Of a DNA stretch of 50,841 nucleotides, positions 35,203 to 43,886 are shown one piece after another. The translations under genes and the position numbers were made by a program. Position 1 is the first letter of the stretch. Each line of letters begins with the position of its first letter. A model generated the notes under the pieces. The model had not been told where the DNA came from and did not search any database. It worked only from the letters and a program-made list of their open reading frames with translations. Location: NCBI GenBank assembly GCA_021732085.1, contig JAKFVQ010000016.1:1-50841 (forward strand), given 5' to 3'. Source of the stretch: Candidatus Obscuribacterales bacterium (GTDB lineage: Bacteria > Cyanobacteriota > Vampirovibrionia > Obscuribacterales > Obscuribacteraceae).

Positions 35203-36345
35203 ATGCAATTAGTTTGCCAAAATAAAATCGAGGAGATACCAGGGAAAGTGGCAGAACAACAGTTAGAAGGAAATCTAAAATCGGAGTTTGAGAAGCTCCT
35301 TCAAGAATCCTTCAAATACAATTTCGAACAGGGTGACATAGTGACGGGGAACGTCGTACGCATAGAGCGTGACGGCATTCTTGTCGACGTGGGCGGCAAG
35401 TCCGAGGGATTCGTTCCTATTAAGGAATTGTCCAACATGCCTATCGACAGTCCGGAAGATGTCGTTAAAGAAGGCGACCGTCTCGAGTTTTATATCCTTC
35501 GTGAAGAAAACGAAAATGGTCAGTTGACCCTTTCGCTCAAGCGCGTAGCACAAGCTCGTGGATGGGTCCAATTGGAGCAGCAGAAGAAGAGCGATGAAAC
35601 AATTCGCGCTCGCATCTCAGCTGTCGTCAAAGGCGGAGTTGTTGTTGATGTTTACGGATTGCGCGGATTCGTTCCTGCTAGCCAATTGCGCGTAAAGGGA
35701 ACGACACCGGAAGAATTGATCGGAATGGAAATTCCGATGAAGATTCTGGAAACAGACACCAAGCGTAACAAACTGATTTTGAGCCAACGTTTGGCCGTTC
35801 AAGAAGAGAAGGCTGCTCAACGCGAGAAGATTTTGAGCACCTTGGAAGCGGGTCAAACCGTTACCGGCGAAGTTGTGCGTATCGCAGACTTCGGAGCCTT
35901 CATCGACCTGGGCGGACTCGATGGCTTGTTGCCGATCTCAGAAATTTCCTGGGAGCGCGTTTCACATCCTTCAGATGTATTGCGCGTAGGCGATATGGTT
36001 ACAACCAAAGTATTGAAAGTCGACCGCGACAAAGGTCACATCAGTCTCAGCCTCAAGCAAATGCAGCCTGATCCGTGGAAAGAAATCGAAGACAAATTCC
36101 AAGAAGGTCAAGTTCTTAACGGTACAGTCCGTAAGATCCAGAGCTTCGGCGCATTCGTCCAGATTTATCCAGGTGTCGATGCATTGTTGCCGACAGTTGA
36201 AATGTCTGAAACGCCTAACGTTAAGCCGGAAGACATTGTGCAAGTTGGTCAGAACGTCAAAGCTATCATCAAGAAGTTCTCGCCGAAAGAGCACAAGATC
36301 AGCTTGAGCTTGCGCGGCGTTGACGTGAGCGATTTGCTCAACTAA
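35203..36345 (+). CDS. rpsA: Ribosomal protein S1-like, four S1 domains
   Basis: 380 residues. Four S1 RNA-binding repeats at about residues 44-112, 128-197, 216-285 and 301-372, each with the GxVxxIxxFGAFVxL-type pattern (third and fourth are closest to consensus; for example GEVVRIADFGAFIDLGG). Proteobacterial S1 has six repeats; cyanobacterial and some other S1 proteins are shorter. It binds mRNA on the 30S subunit and helps initiation. AGGA lies nine bases before the ATG, and a strong terminator follows. I use rpsA as the functional name; a more general S1-domain protein cannot be excluded. Confidence 0.88.
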   Translation: MQLVCQNKIEEIPGKVAEQQLEGNLKSEFEKLLQESFKYNFEQGDIVTGNVVRIERDGILVDVGGKSEGFVPIKELSNMPIDSPEDVVKEGDRLEFYILREENENGQLTLSLKRVAQARGWVQLEQQKKSDETIRARISAVVKGGVVVDVYGLRGFVPASQLRVKGTTPEELIGMEIPMKILETDTKRNKLILSQRLAVQEEKAAQREKILSTLEAGQTVTGEVVRIADFGAFIDLGGLDGLLPISEISWERVSHPSDVLRVGDMVTTKVLKVDRDKGHISLSLKQMQPDPWKEIEDKFQEGQVLNGTVRKIQSFGAFVQIYPGVDALLPTVEMSETPNVKPEDIVQVGQNVKAIIKKFSPKEHKISLSLRGVDVSDLLN

Positions 36346-36371
36346 ACGACCGGTCACAAACTGACAATTAT

Positions 36372-36412
36372 AAGGAGGGGCAAGATCGAAAAGCTTGCCC
36401 CTTCTTGTTTTT
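36372..36412 (+). terminator. Strong rho-independent terminator of rpsA
   Basis: A 13-bp stem, AAGGAGGGGCAAG pairing with CTTGCCCCTTCTT (one G-U), loop ATCGAAAAG, then GTTTTTC. It lies 26 bases after the rpsA stop. Confidence 0.92.
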
Positions 36413-36741
36413 CTTCTTCCCTTTCTCACGCTCCCCGGGCGATCTGCGTATAAGTTTGCTACGGATAACTATGGCAGCTCAGATCTGCATATTTGTGCAC
36501 GGCACTTTGTTCACTTGCACATTTCTGAAACGCTAGACTTACGTCATCATGAGTCTATTCGGGGGAGCGATTAGCTGGTGGGCTAGTGGGAAGTCGCCTC
36601 CCCGAATTTCTTTTTGAAGGCTTCGGACCGTATTTTTCAAAAGACTGAATCCAATCTCAACTTTTGAAAAGTAACCTTGATTGTCAATTGAACAGTGTTC
36701 GTGGGCGGCTTTAAGATAGTCTCCTCCTGGGGAGCTTTCTA
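36413..36741. other. Intergenic region between rpsA terminator and GNAT gene, with a large inverted repeat
   Basis: A 14-base imperfect inverted repeat (ATTCGGGGGAGCGA from 36558, TCGCCTCCCCGAAT to 36606; 12 of 14 pair) encloses a smaller TAGC/GCTA hairpin and is followed by TTTCTTTTTG. This looks like a terminator or the 3' end of a small RNA on the + strand. No protein gene seen. Confidence 0.4.
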
Positions 36742-37269
36742 ATGAGCACAATAACGATGCGCCGCGCAACAGAATCCGACATTCCAGCATTGGAAACACT
36801 GGTCAACCTGGCTTATCGCGGCGGCGAAGCGACCGTTGCTTGGAAGAACGAGAATCATCTCGTTAAAGGTGCACGCGTCGTACCGGAGGAATTGAAAGAT
36901 GCTGTGTCTGGTGCCAATTCGGCCGTGTTCGTAGCGGGCACCGCCGATGGTGAATTGATTGGGTGCGTTCAGATCGAAAAGGAAGGCACAGATGCAATCA
37001 TTGGTATGTTGTCTGTCCATCCGAAGCATCAAAACATAGGCTTGGGCAGGAAGCTTTTAAACGCCGGAGAGCTTGTTGGAAGAACTGAATTCGGCTGCAC
37101 TGTTGGAAAAATGTACGTGCTCTGCGGACGTCCCGAACTGATGGCATGGTATGCAAAAGTGGGCTACCAACCTACCGGTGAAACGAAGCCTTTCTTTGGT
37201 CCTGAAACGCGTCTGACCGCGCTAGTTGAAGATGCGCATTTTGTCGTCGTTGCCAAACCGTTAAGCTAG
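36742..37269 (+). CDS. GNAT-family N-acetyltransferase
   Basis: 175 residues. GNAT fold features: N-terminal RRATESDIPALETLVNLAY, then motif A with the acetyl-CoA pyrophosphate loop in MLSVHPKHQNIGLGRKLL (Q/RxxGxG/A as QNIGLG), and a C-terminal WYAKVGYQPTGE typical of motif B. It transfers an acetyl group from acetyl-CoA; the acceptor cannot be predicted. GGGGAG eight bases upstream supports the ATG. Stand-alone gene. Confidence 0.9.
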   Translation: MSTITMRRATESDIPALETLVNLAYRGGEATVAWKNENHLVKGARVVPEELKDAVSGANSAVFVAGTADGELIGCVQIEKEGTDAIIGMLSVHPKHQNIGLGRKLLNAGELVGRTEFGCTVGKMYVLCGRPELMAWYAKVGYQPTGETKPFFGPETRLTALVEDAHFVVVAKPLS

Positions 37270-37321
37270 CCTATGTTGAAGCTTTTCATGCTTCATTATT
37301 TGAGCTGTCCGAGTCTTCTGA

Positions 37322-38854
37322 TTAGAACTGCCAGCCTATAGCGCCACCGGCAGCTAGGTTCTGCCCGCTGGCGATACTAACCGGAACGCCGATAGCCATA
37401 ACTGCCTGCATTCGGCCACCGCGCGATCTATGCGCCATTGAGAGAGCGGCCGCAGCCTGTCCGCCATAGTAGCCGCCGCCGACGTTAATGGTTGACTTAC
37501 CAGCATCTGGAACTCGAATAGTTGTAAGCATTGCAACCGTTGCAGCAACCCCCTGATTCGCTCCTCTTTTCACTTCATTGATCTCACGACGCAAGCTGTC
37601 ATTTATGGCGCTGCCAACTGCATTTGTATAGTTGATGGACTGGTTAAATCTCTGATCTGTGTATTGAACGGATTGTTGGAATTTGTTGTTGGTGTAATTA
37701 TTTGCTTCAATCAAAGTTTGGGTGCAGCAATTATTATTGATTATGCCAGTGAGTTGACTGACATTCACCGCATCTGTTGCGTTTACACCAGCTGCTACGT
37801 TCGTTATTCTGCGCTCGCTTCCCGCCGCTCCAACAGAGACTGTATTTGCTGCTGCAACAGAACCTTGGCCAACGGCTGCGCTGTTGGCAGCCGCACTGGC
37901 ACCATTGCCGAGAGCGACACCATCACCAGTGGCAGCTGCTGCGTTGCCTAGAGCCGCACCATTGGCTCCTGCTGTTGAGCCATTACCAATTGCGGTTCCA
38001 GAAGCAGCTGCTGTTGACGAGTTGCCTATCGCTGTTCCATTGGCAGCTGCATTTGCACCGGCGCCGAAAGCTGATCCATTTAATGCCGCACTGGTACCCG
38101 ACCCGAAGGCTGAACCAGTGTTTGCAGCGTTGGCTGCGTTTCCAAAGGCTGCTGCATTGGCTGCGGAATTCGATTGATTTCCAAAAGCAGCTCCGTTTAA
38201 ACCGGCAACAGAAAAACTACCGTAGGCAGCTCCGTTATTGCCTGAAACCTGTGAATTATTACCAACTGCCGTTCCATTGAGCAACGCACTAGCATTGGCT
38301 CCAACCGCGATTGAATTGTTTCCTGTTGCTTGTGATTGTGCACCGATGGCGATACTATTGACCCCGCTGGCAGTGTTTCCGTTTCCATAAGCCGAACTAT
38401 TGTTGCCAGACGCTGTATTTTGAGTCCCAACTGCCACGCTGGATGTACCAGATGTCGTGTTGAGCGAACCGACAGCAGTGACGTTGTCAAAGCCGGCAGC
38501 ATTACCGTTTCCTATAGCTGTAGCATTGAGTCCACCGGCAGCGTTGCCGTTCCCAACGGCTGTAGCCCCCAATCCACCAGCGGCGTTGCCGTTGCCGAGC
38601 GCTGTTGCTCCTACTCCAGCTGCGGCGCTAGCGTTCCCGTAAGCTGAGGCTCCTGCACCGCCAGCCAAAGTAGCCGGACCTATCGCCGTTGCGCCAAGCC
38701 CTCCAGCCGCTCCGAATCCAGCCGGGCCTTGCAGGCTGGTACCGCCACTACCATCTCCCAGGAGAGTTTCTGCAAATACAGGTACAGCCACCGAGCAGCA
38801 TAACAGCGTTAAAGTAACTGCCGTAACGCTTGTGACACAAAGTTTCTTGTTCAT
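37322..38854 (-). CDS. YadA-like trimeric autotransporter adhesin
   Basis: 510 residues. Signal peptide 1-28 (cleavage after VFA). About residues 40-345 are some two dozen 14-residue head repeats of the AxGxxxxAxxxxxxA/SxAxG kind (AIGNGNAAG, AVGTQNTASGNN, AFGSGTSAALNG), as in YadA/Hep_Hag heads that fold as a trimeric beta-prism. A neck follows (SVGAAGSERRITNVAAGV then NATDAVNVSQL), a short stalk with Asn-rich coiled-coil repeats and a Cys-Cys pair, and a C-terminal membrane anchor (GVAATVAML to AIGWQF) of about 80 residues. Such proteins trimerise in the outer membrane and bind surfaces. GGAG precedes the ATG by eight bases. Confidence 0.92.
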   Translation of the reverse strand: MNKKLCVTSVTAVTLTLLCCSVAVPVFAETLLGDGSGGTSLQGPAGFGAAGGLGATAIGPATLAGGAGASAYGNASAAAGVGATALGNGNAAGGLGATAVGNGNAAGGLNATAIGNGNAAGFDNVTAVGSLNTTSGTSSVAVGTQNTASGNNSSAYGNGNTASGVNSIAIGAQSQATGNNSIAVGANASALLNGTAVGNNSQVSGNNGAAYGSFSVAGLNGAAFGNQSNSAANAAAFGNAANAANTGSAFGSGTSAALNGSAFGAGANAAANGTAIGNSSTAAASGTAIGNGSTAGANGAALGNAAAATGDGVALGNGASAAANSAAVGQGSVAAANTVSVGAAGSERRITNVAAGVNATDAVNVSQLTGIINNNCCTQTLIEANNYTNNKFQQSVQYTDQRFNQSINYTNAVGSAINDSLRREINEVKRGANQGVAATVAMLTTIRVPDAGKSTINVGGGYYGGQAAAALSMAHRSRGGRMQAVMAIGVPVSIASGQNLAAGGAIGWQF

Positions 38855-39200
38855 TGTTAGTCTCCAAACAGCTGTGCAAATAATAGCTTCAGCGGGCGTT
38901 GAGAACGAGATCTTGAAAAGTCAGAAGAGAAACATCAGATCAAAAAAGACATTTTTTTGACAATAAGGCACTGTCCGTGGCGTAAGTGTTTAAGCTTTCC
39001 GTTTGCTACCTTCCTAGAAGGTCTTCCAGCTTATTGAGGACGTATCCGTCGCACTTTTGCTTAAATATGGACTGCCAGTAAATTGCGTACTAGTCTGATT
39101 AAGACTAGTGATTGACAGCTGATTGAGCATCACTTGCTTTTAGAGTGTTTGCTCAAAAAGGCGTATGTGGAAATGAGCTGAAAGTATCCGGAGAGCTCAA
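38855..39200. other. Intergenic region between HD-GYP gene and adhesin gene
   Basis: About 345 AT-rich bases, both neighbours on the minus strand. Inverted repeats: ACTAGTC/GACTAGT at 39089-39109, TTGAGCA/TGCTCAA at 39123-39156, and an AT hairpin TCAAAAAA/TTTTTTGA around 38940-38960. The adhesin promoter should be here, but I see no reliable pair of boxes. Confidence 0.4.
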
Positions 39201-42143
39201 CTAAAATCGCGGCGGAACGAGCCCTTGCGAGATGCAAGCGATGAGAGCCTCTACTACATTTGGATCGTAGGATTTCCCGGAGCCGCGAATCATTTCTGTC
39301 TGCGCTTGCTCTGGTGCCATGCCGGCACGGTAGACGAGATCAGAAACCATTTCGTTATATGCGTTAGCAGTCTGGATGATACGTGCTCCTAGTGGAATCG
39401 CTTCTCCTGCTTCACCTTGTGGATAGCCCTGCCCGTTGAATTCCTCGTGATGTGAAAGCACTATCGGAGCAAGTGGTGCTAGTTCCGGGAAACCTTCCAA
39501 AAGCTTGGCTCCGTTGATTGTGTGATTCATCATCATCACTAATTCAGAGTCGCTTAGCTGTTCGTCAGGTTTCTGCAAGAGATTTTGCGGAAGTCCCATC
39601 TTGCCGACATCGTGCAGAATCGCGGCTAGCCGGATCTGATTTACTTCTTCCGGAGAAAGTCCAAGCAAGCGTGCAATCGCAACTGAGTATTCAGCAACTG
39701 CGCGTGCGTGCCCATTTACGTATTTATCTTTGGCTTCTACCTGCGTGACGTATCCGTCTATTCGTCCTAACAGTCGCATGTCAACGCCAGGAGTGGCGAA
39801 AATAAAATCACTTGTGGGATTTGAGGACGCAAGTATTTGTTTGAGCTTCGCTTCTGCCGCAGCCTCATCTATTTGTATCGGCGGACCTTCTACAAACTGA
39901 GGACTGCTCTGCGGTCCTTTGCCTTTCATAAAAGCATTTCCAAGTCCGCTGGGCCCTGTAGGCGCTGCTGCTTTTGCTTTGCTCATCATCATGCCGCCCA
40001 ATCCGGGACCCTTGTTCTGTCCTGCTGGTGACGGAATTGAATCGAGATCGCCCCATTGTCCTGAAAGCGCTTTTGGTTGAACCCCTCCTGCGGCGCTCGC
40101 TGCTGGCTGTCCCGGGCCGCCAGGTGACGGAATGTCGTCCAGGTTGCCCCACTTGCTTGCCGGTTTAGCAGCCGGTACGTTACCGGAAGAGGGTCCTCCG
40201 CCCGCGCCTGGGGCTGGTATCTCATCCAAGTTGCCCCACTTGCTTGCTGGTTTTGCAGCCGCCGGCCCAGGTGGTGGTGGTGGCGCTGCGCCAGTCGCTC
40301 CCGGTGTCGGAATATCGTCGAGATTGCCCCACTTGCTGGCTGGCTTTCCTTGCTGCTGCGCAATGCTGCCTGGCAGAGGAATGTTGCCTGCCGAATCACT
40401 GCTTGGCATCGGCATTTGCTGAGTTGCCGCCTGCGTGGGATCGTCGTGGTACTGAGTAGCTTGATGTGCTTGAGCCATTTGTTGTAACGGCAGAGCTGGT
40501 CCCGGTGGTGGCGGTTGGGGCATGCTAACTTCACCTTGCCATGCCGGTGACGTGTTCGCTCCGCCGCGCGCGCCCATGATTCCGCCTAATGCGTTACGAG
40601 CGGCTCCAGGCTGGGCCCCGCTTGGCTCCTGATTTGCGTGTTCTGTGATGATGTCGGCCAGATTGCCGAGTTCACCTTCCATGTCCGCGGGCGGACCGCC
40701 AGCTGATTTGATTTTCTGAATATTGGTTTGCGTGTCGCCCCACATGCTTGCTGCGGATTGACTTGATGTGCCCTGATGGGTCTTCTGAATGCCAAACTGT
40801 TCAGCGCCTGCGTAGCTCGGACCATCGTTATAAGCTGCGGCATCTGATTGAGCTGCAATTTCATCCCCATAAGATGCTGCCGCATCTGCTCCTGTTTGAG
40901 CATATTGCTGAGAGTATGGATCTAGCGTACCATCCTGACCGTTATATCCATCGTTCGTGTATGCGGCTTCTTGGTAGGATTCTTCCTGCTGGTACGCTTG
41001 TTGCTGGGGAACAGTCGGTGGTGGCGCCGGCGGTGTCACTGGTTCGGGCGCCTTCGACTTCTGTGCTTTCGGAATAGAAGCTGTACCAAGCGCACCCTTC
41101 AAAGCGCGTCTGATTTCTTGTGTGTTCTTCTTGTTAGACTCGTCCTTAGTTGCCGCCACATCGTGCTGGTAAAGCCGCATAATTGGCTCGAGATCTTTCT
41201 TCTCTTCCGGCAACTGTGCAAGCGCTTCTGCAACTGTGTCAGCAACGCTTTGAACAATGTCTATCTCATCTCTTGTCCATGCGTGGCGTGATTCGCATTG
41301 ATGGAGAATAATGGCACCATGAACAGCACTTGAAGATCTGATTGCAACTGATAACTGTGATCGAACTCCAATGAATTCCATTTCTTCTTGGACGGGAGTT
41401 TTGTATGAATTGATTTGTCCTTCAAACGTGCTGATAGGTACAGCCGAAAGCAATGTTTGCGAGACGATGGCAGAATCTTTGGTCGGCCATCCAAAATCCT
41501 GGGCGCTTTCTACTCGTTCTCTCTGCCAGTATTCATACGATTTCCACGCTGATTTGCTGTCGTCGACGCAAATGAAAATACAACGACTTACCGCTAACGC
41601 TTTTCCGAGGATGTTCACCACCATGAAGAGCGCATCGCCCAGGCCCATTGGCAAGCTCATCAGGTTTGTGATTTCCGACATGAATGCGCTGCGGAAAGTG
41701 TCACGCTGCACCAGGTCGTTAATTTGGGCGTAACGCAGGATGTCTGCGATGTCTGCCAGAGTCAGGCGGATCTCGTTTATTTCTTGTACAGCCAATTCTT
41801 GCTGTCTGGAAACACTCAAAAGCCCGAGTCCGCCACCTTCCAAATGGACAGGGAAGGTCGTCGATGGTAAATCGTCGGGCGTTTCCTCGGGATTGGCCAG
41901 ATATTCGCAAATTGATGTGAAATTGCTATCGAGCGGGTTGCTCAAGATAATTTGACTGACATCGGCCGAGTAGTTCTCACCGATCTCTTTTACCGTAGTC
42001 TCAAGGATTTTTCGGAAGTCTCTGACATCCGATAACTTCTCAGCTAATTGACTTGTCATATAGGATTGTTGCCGCCCGTTCTCTGTAAAGTCTATATGCC
42101 AGGTTTTTTTCAATACCTCACCCTTCAGTATGCCTGATTTCAC
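39201..42143 (-). CDS. GAF-domain HD-GYP phosphodiesterase with a repeat-bearing linker
   Basis: 980 residues. N-terminal sensor region: one GAF-like domain around residues 30-140 and a clearer GAF at about 150-310 (RCIFICVDDSK ... GAIILHQ). A long Pro/Gln/Ala-rich linker (about 340-770) carries four related segments KPASKWGNLDDIPxPG at nt about 40305-40345, 40212-40249, 40125-40162 and a weaker GQWGDLDSIPSP at 40019-40060. The C-terminal HD-GYP domain has HDVGK near residue 843, HHEEFNGQGYP and a normal ending, so it likely hydrolyses cyclic di-GMP. The start is a GTG with a weak ribosome binding site; ATG at 42059 is possible. Confidence 0.9.
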   Translation of the reverse strand: MKSGILKGEVLKKTWHIDFTENGRQQSYMTSQLAEKLSDVRDFRKILETTVKEIGENYSADVSQIILSNPLDSNFTSICEYLANPEETPDDLPSTTFPVHLEGGGLGLLSVSRQQELAVQEINEIRLTLADIADILRYAQINDLVQRDTFRSAFMSEITNLMSLPMGLGDALFMVVNILGKALAVSRCIFICVDDSKSAWKSYEYWQRERVESAQDFGWPTKDSAIVSQTLLSAVPISTFEGQINSYKTPVQEEMEFIGVRSQLSVAIRSSSAVHGAIILHQCESRHAWTRDEIDIVQSVADTVAEALAQLPEEKKDLEPIMRLYQHDVAATKDESNKKNTQEIRRALKGALGTASIPKAQKSKAPEPVTPPAPPPTVPQQQAYQQEESYQEAAYTNDGYNGQDGTLDPYSQQYAQTGADAAASYGDEIAAQSDAAAYNDGPSYAGAEQFGIQKTHQGTSSQSAASMWGDTQTNIQKIKSAGGPPADMEGELGNLADIITEHANQEPSGAQPGAARNALGGIMGARGGANTSPAWQGEVSMPQPPPPGPALPLQQMAQAHQATQYHDDPTQAATQQMPMPSSDSAGNIPLPGSIAQQQGKPASKWGNLDDIPTPGATGAAPPPPPGPAAAKPASKWGNLDEIPAPGAGGGPSSGNVPAAKPASKWGNLDDIPSPGGPGQPAASAAGGVQPKALSGQWGDLDSIPSPAGQNKGPGLGGMMMSKAKAAAPTGPSGLGNAFMKGKGPQSSPQFVEGPPIQIDEAAAEAKLKQILASSNPTSDFIFATPGVDMRLLGRIDGYVTQVEAKDKYVNGHARAVAEYSVAIARLLGLSPEEVNQIRLAAILHDVGKMGLPQNLLQKPDEQLSDSELVMMMNHTINGAKLLEGFPELAPLAPIVLSHHEEFNGQGYPQGEAGEAIPLGARIIQTANAYNEMVSDLVYRAGMAPEQAQTEMIRGSGKSYDPNVVEALIACISQGLVPPRF

Positions 42144-42191
42144 ACAAGTTTGATCCGCCTTGGCAAGCTATGACTCTATTCTTTAAACAGC

Positions 42192-42219
42192 TTGACGAGC
42201 CAGGGGGTGTTCATATTTA
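42192..42219 (+). promoter_or_regulatory. Possible promoter of the MoxR-cluster operon
   Basis: TTGACG (42192-42197) and TATTTA (42214-42219) with a 16-base spacer, 26 bases before the first ATG of the cluster. The -35 is good, the -10 poor. Confidence 0.3.
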
Positions 42220-42244
42220 TCGCCTGACGTGGCACTATTAAATT

Positions 42245-43219
42245 ATGAGCAGCTCAGAAAACATTCCAATGGACCAGCCCCTCGGGCTTTGCGATGTTAT
42301 CGGCGTTGCTGTTCGAATTTGGCGCAAAAACCTGACGCTGATTCTGCGCGTGCTGCTCATGCCGACTATCTTGTTGGCGATTTCGACTACAGTACTACAA
42401 TTCTGCTTGCAGTATGGTGTGACCGGATCGACCGATTTCCCCCGCGTGGTTGGGTTTGTGGGCGCGGGACTGGCTGCTTTCCTTCTCTATATTTTCGCCT
42501 TGTTTTACCTGGCGGTCCAGGAGATAGCCCTGGTCCGGCTCTTTACAGGGTTCGCTCCTGATTGGGAAAAGGCAAGAGCCTTTTCCATGAAACGACTGCC
42601 GTGGGTAATCGGACTGTCATTGGTCAACTTGATGATTTGGGGTGTCATTCTTGGTGTCTTCTTTTGCGTCATTGGCATTTCGACCTTTCTGACAAGTTTG
42701 CCCTCGGCAGGACCCATACTCGGCGGAGTGGGCATGATAGTTGGATTCCTTGGAGTTGTGATAACCATCTCCATGATGCTCTTGTATCTTTTGGTGGGTT
42801 TTGCGGTCATCGCTTGCGAAGAAACCACTTTTTTTGGTGTCATTGGCCGCACGTTTAACTGGGTCGGGCGTTACTTCGGTAGAACCATGTGCTTCGGCTT
42901 CATCTTTTATGTCATCTTTACGGCTGTGAGCATGCCGGTCTCGCTTCCTGTTGTAGTCGTTTCGGTGATCGATGCCTGGCATACGGGCACGCACGCTGTC
43001 GCCGGCACAGAGCCCAAGCTTTCGATGCCGGTATTGATGTTTGTGCAGGTGTGGGAATCAATTTGTGGATTGCTTCTGCGACCGCTTACGGTTTTATCGT
43101 TCGGTCTCTATTATTTGGATTTGCGTCAACGTGCCGATGGGCTTGACTTAATTCGCAAATTAAAGGTCATGAAAGAACAATACGTTGGTGCCGGTGAGAA
43201 TGGACTTCAAGGACGTTAG
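42245..43219 (+). CDS. Polytopic membrane protein of MoxR cluster, unknown
   Basis: 324 residues with about six membrane segments and a C-terminal YYLDLRQRADGLDLIRKL end, a signature of a widespread family of integral membrane proteins encoded next to DUF4129 genes. No catalytic motif. First gene of a five-gene set; its last codons overlap the start of the DUF4129 gene by 20 bases, implying coupled translation. It probably acts as a membrane partner of the MoxR ATPase. Confidence 0.8.
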   Translation: MSSSENIPMDQPLGLCDVIGVAVRIWRKNLTLILRVLLMPTILLAISTTVLQFCLQYGVTGSTDFPRVVGFVGAGLAAFLLYIFALFYLAVQEIALVRLFTGFAPDWEKARAFSMKRLPWVIGLSLVNLMIWGVILGVFFCVIGISTFLTSLPSAGPILGGVGMIVGFLGVVITISMMLLYLLVGFAVIACEETTFFGVIGRTFNWVGRYFGRTMCFGFIFYVIFTAVSMPVSLPVVVVSVIDAWHTGTHAVAGTEPKLSMPVLMFVQVWESICGLLLRPLTVLSFGLYYLDLRQRADGLDLIRKLKVMKEQYVGAGENGLQGR

Positions 43220-43886
43220 CCCTGACATAGCTGCTATTTCGCAGAATTACAACTATCAACCGGCTCCGAACTGGCTGATTCGCTTTCAAGATGCCGTGCG
43301 AGAAATCTTGCAAGCTGTAGAACAGTTTCTCAATGAGCTTTTTCATATCCCTACGCCGGGCGCGACAGACTCACGAGCGGTGAGTTCGGCGATGATGATG
43401 ACCATTTATGCGATTGGTTTTATAGCGCTGGTGGCCATTGCTTATTATATGTGGAAGCGCGCTCGACGTGCTTCTGAGGAAGAGGCTAGCACCAAGCGTG
43501 GTGCCAGCACCGTCGAGAAGATTTTGGATTCGCAGGGCTATCGAGATGAAGCTGTCCGTTTTTCGGAGAGCGGGGAATATAAAGGCGCTTGTCGAAGTCT
43601 CTATCTTTGTTTTCTCCAGCTTATGCATGAAAAAGCTGTAGCCGCTTTTGCTCCGGCAAAAACAAATTACGAGTATCGCTACATCCTTTCACCCTATCCT
43701 TCTCTGCAAAGTGGGTTTAAAGATTTGGCTGAAAACGTTGAGTTGGTATGGTTCGGAAACAAGTCGGCCGACAATTCGGATTACCTGCAATGCCAGAGCA
43801 TCCTTGAGAAACTCGAGCCCGAGATCGAGCGAATCAGTGCGGAAAAAGCGAAGCTTGTTGCTGCGGAGATGGGTAATGTGGGCTAA
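43200..43886 (+). CDS. DUF4129 membrane protein
   Basis: 228 residues from the ATG at 43200 with GGTGAGA just upstream. One membrane helix at about residues 65-85 separates an extracytoplasmic N-terminal part from a cytoplasmic C-terminal domain. That domain carries the DUF4129 core: GEYKGACRSLYLCFLQLMHE, APAKTNYEYRYIL and a terminal FGN segment. DUF4129 proteins recur beside MoxR and DUF58 genes. The stop overlaps the DUF4350 start. Confidence 0.88.
   Translation: MDFKDVSPDIAAISQNYNYQPAPNWLIRFQDAVREILQAVEQFLNELFHIPTPGATDSRAVSSAMMMTIYAIGFIALVAIAYYMWKRARRASEEEASTKRGASTVEKILDSQGYRDEAVRFSESGEYKGACRSLYLCFLQLMHEKAVAAFAPAKTNYEYRYILSPYPSLQSGFKDLAENVELVWFGNKSADNSDYLQCQSILEKLEPEIERISAEKAKLVAAEMGNVG

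Noticed and set aside
37664..38280. Plus-strand frames opposite the adhesin head repeats
   Set aside because: Frames arise from the periodic Gly/Ala codons of the minus-strand gene.
39089..39156. Terminator for the HD-GYP gene
   Set aside because: Inverted repeats exist but stems are short, loops large and there is no T-run in the minus-strand direction.
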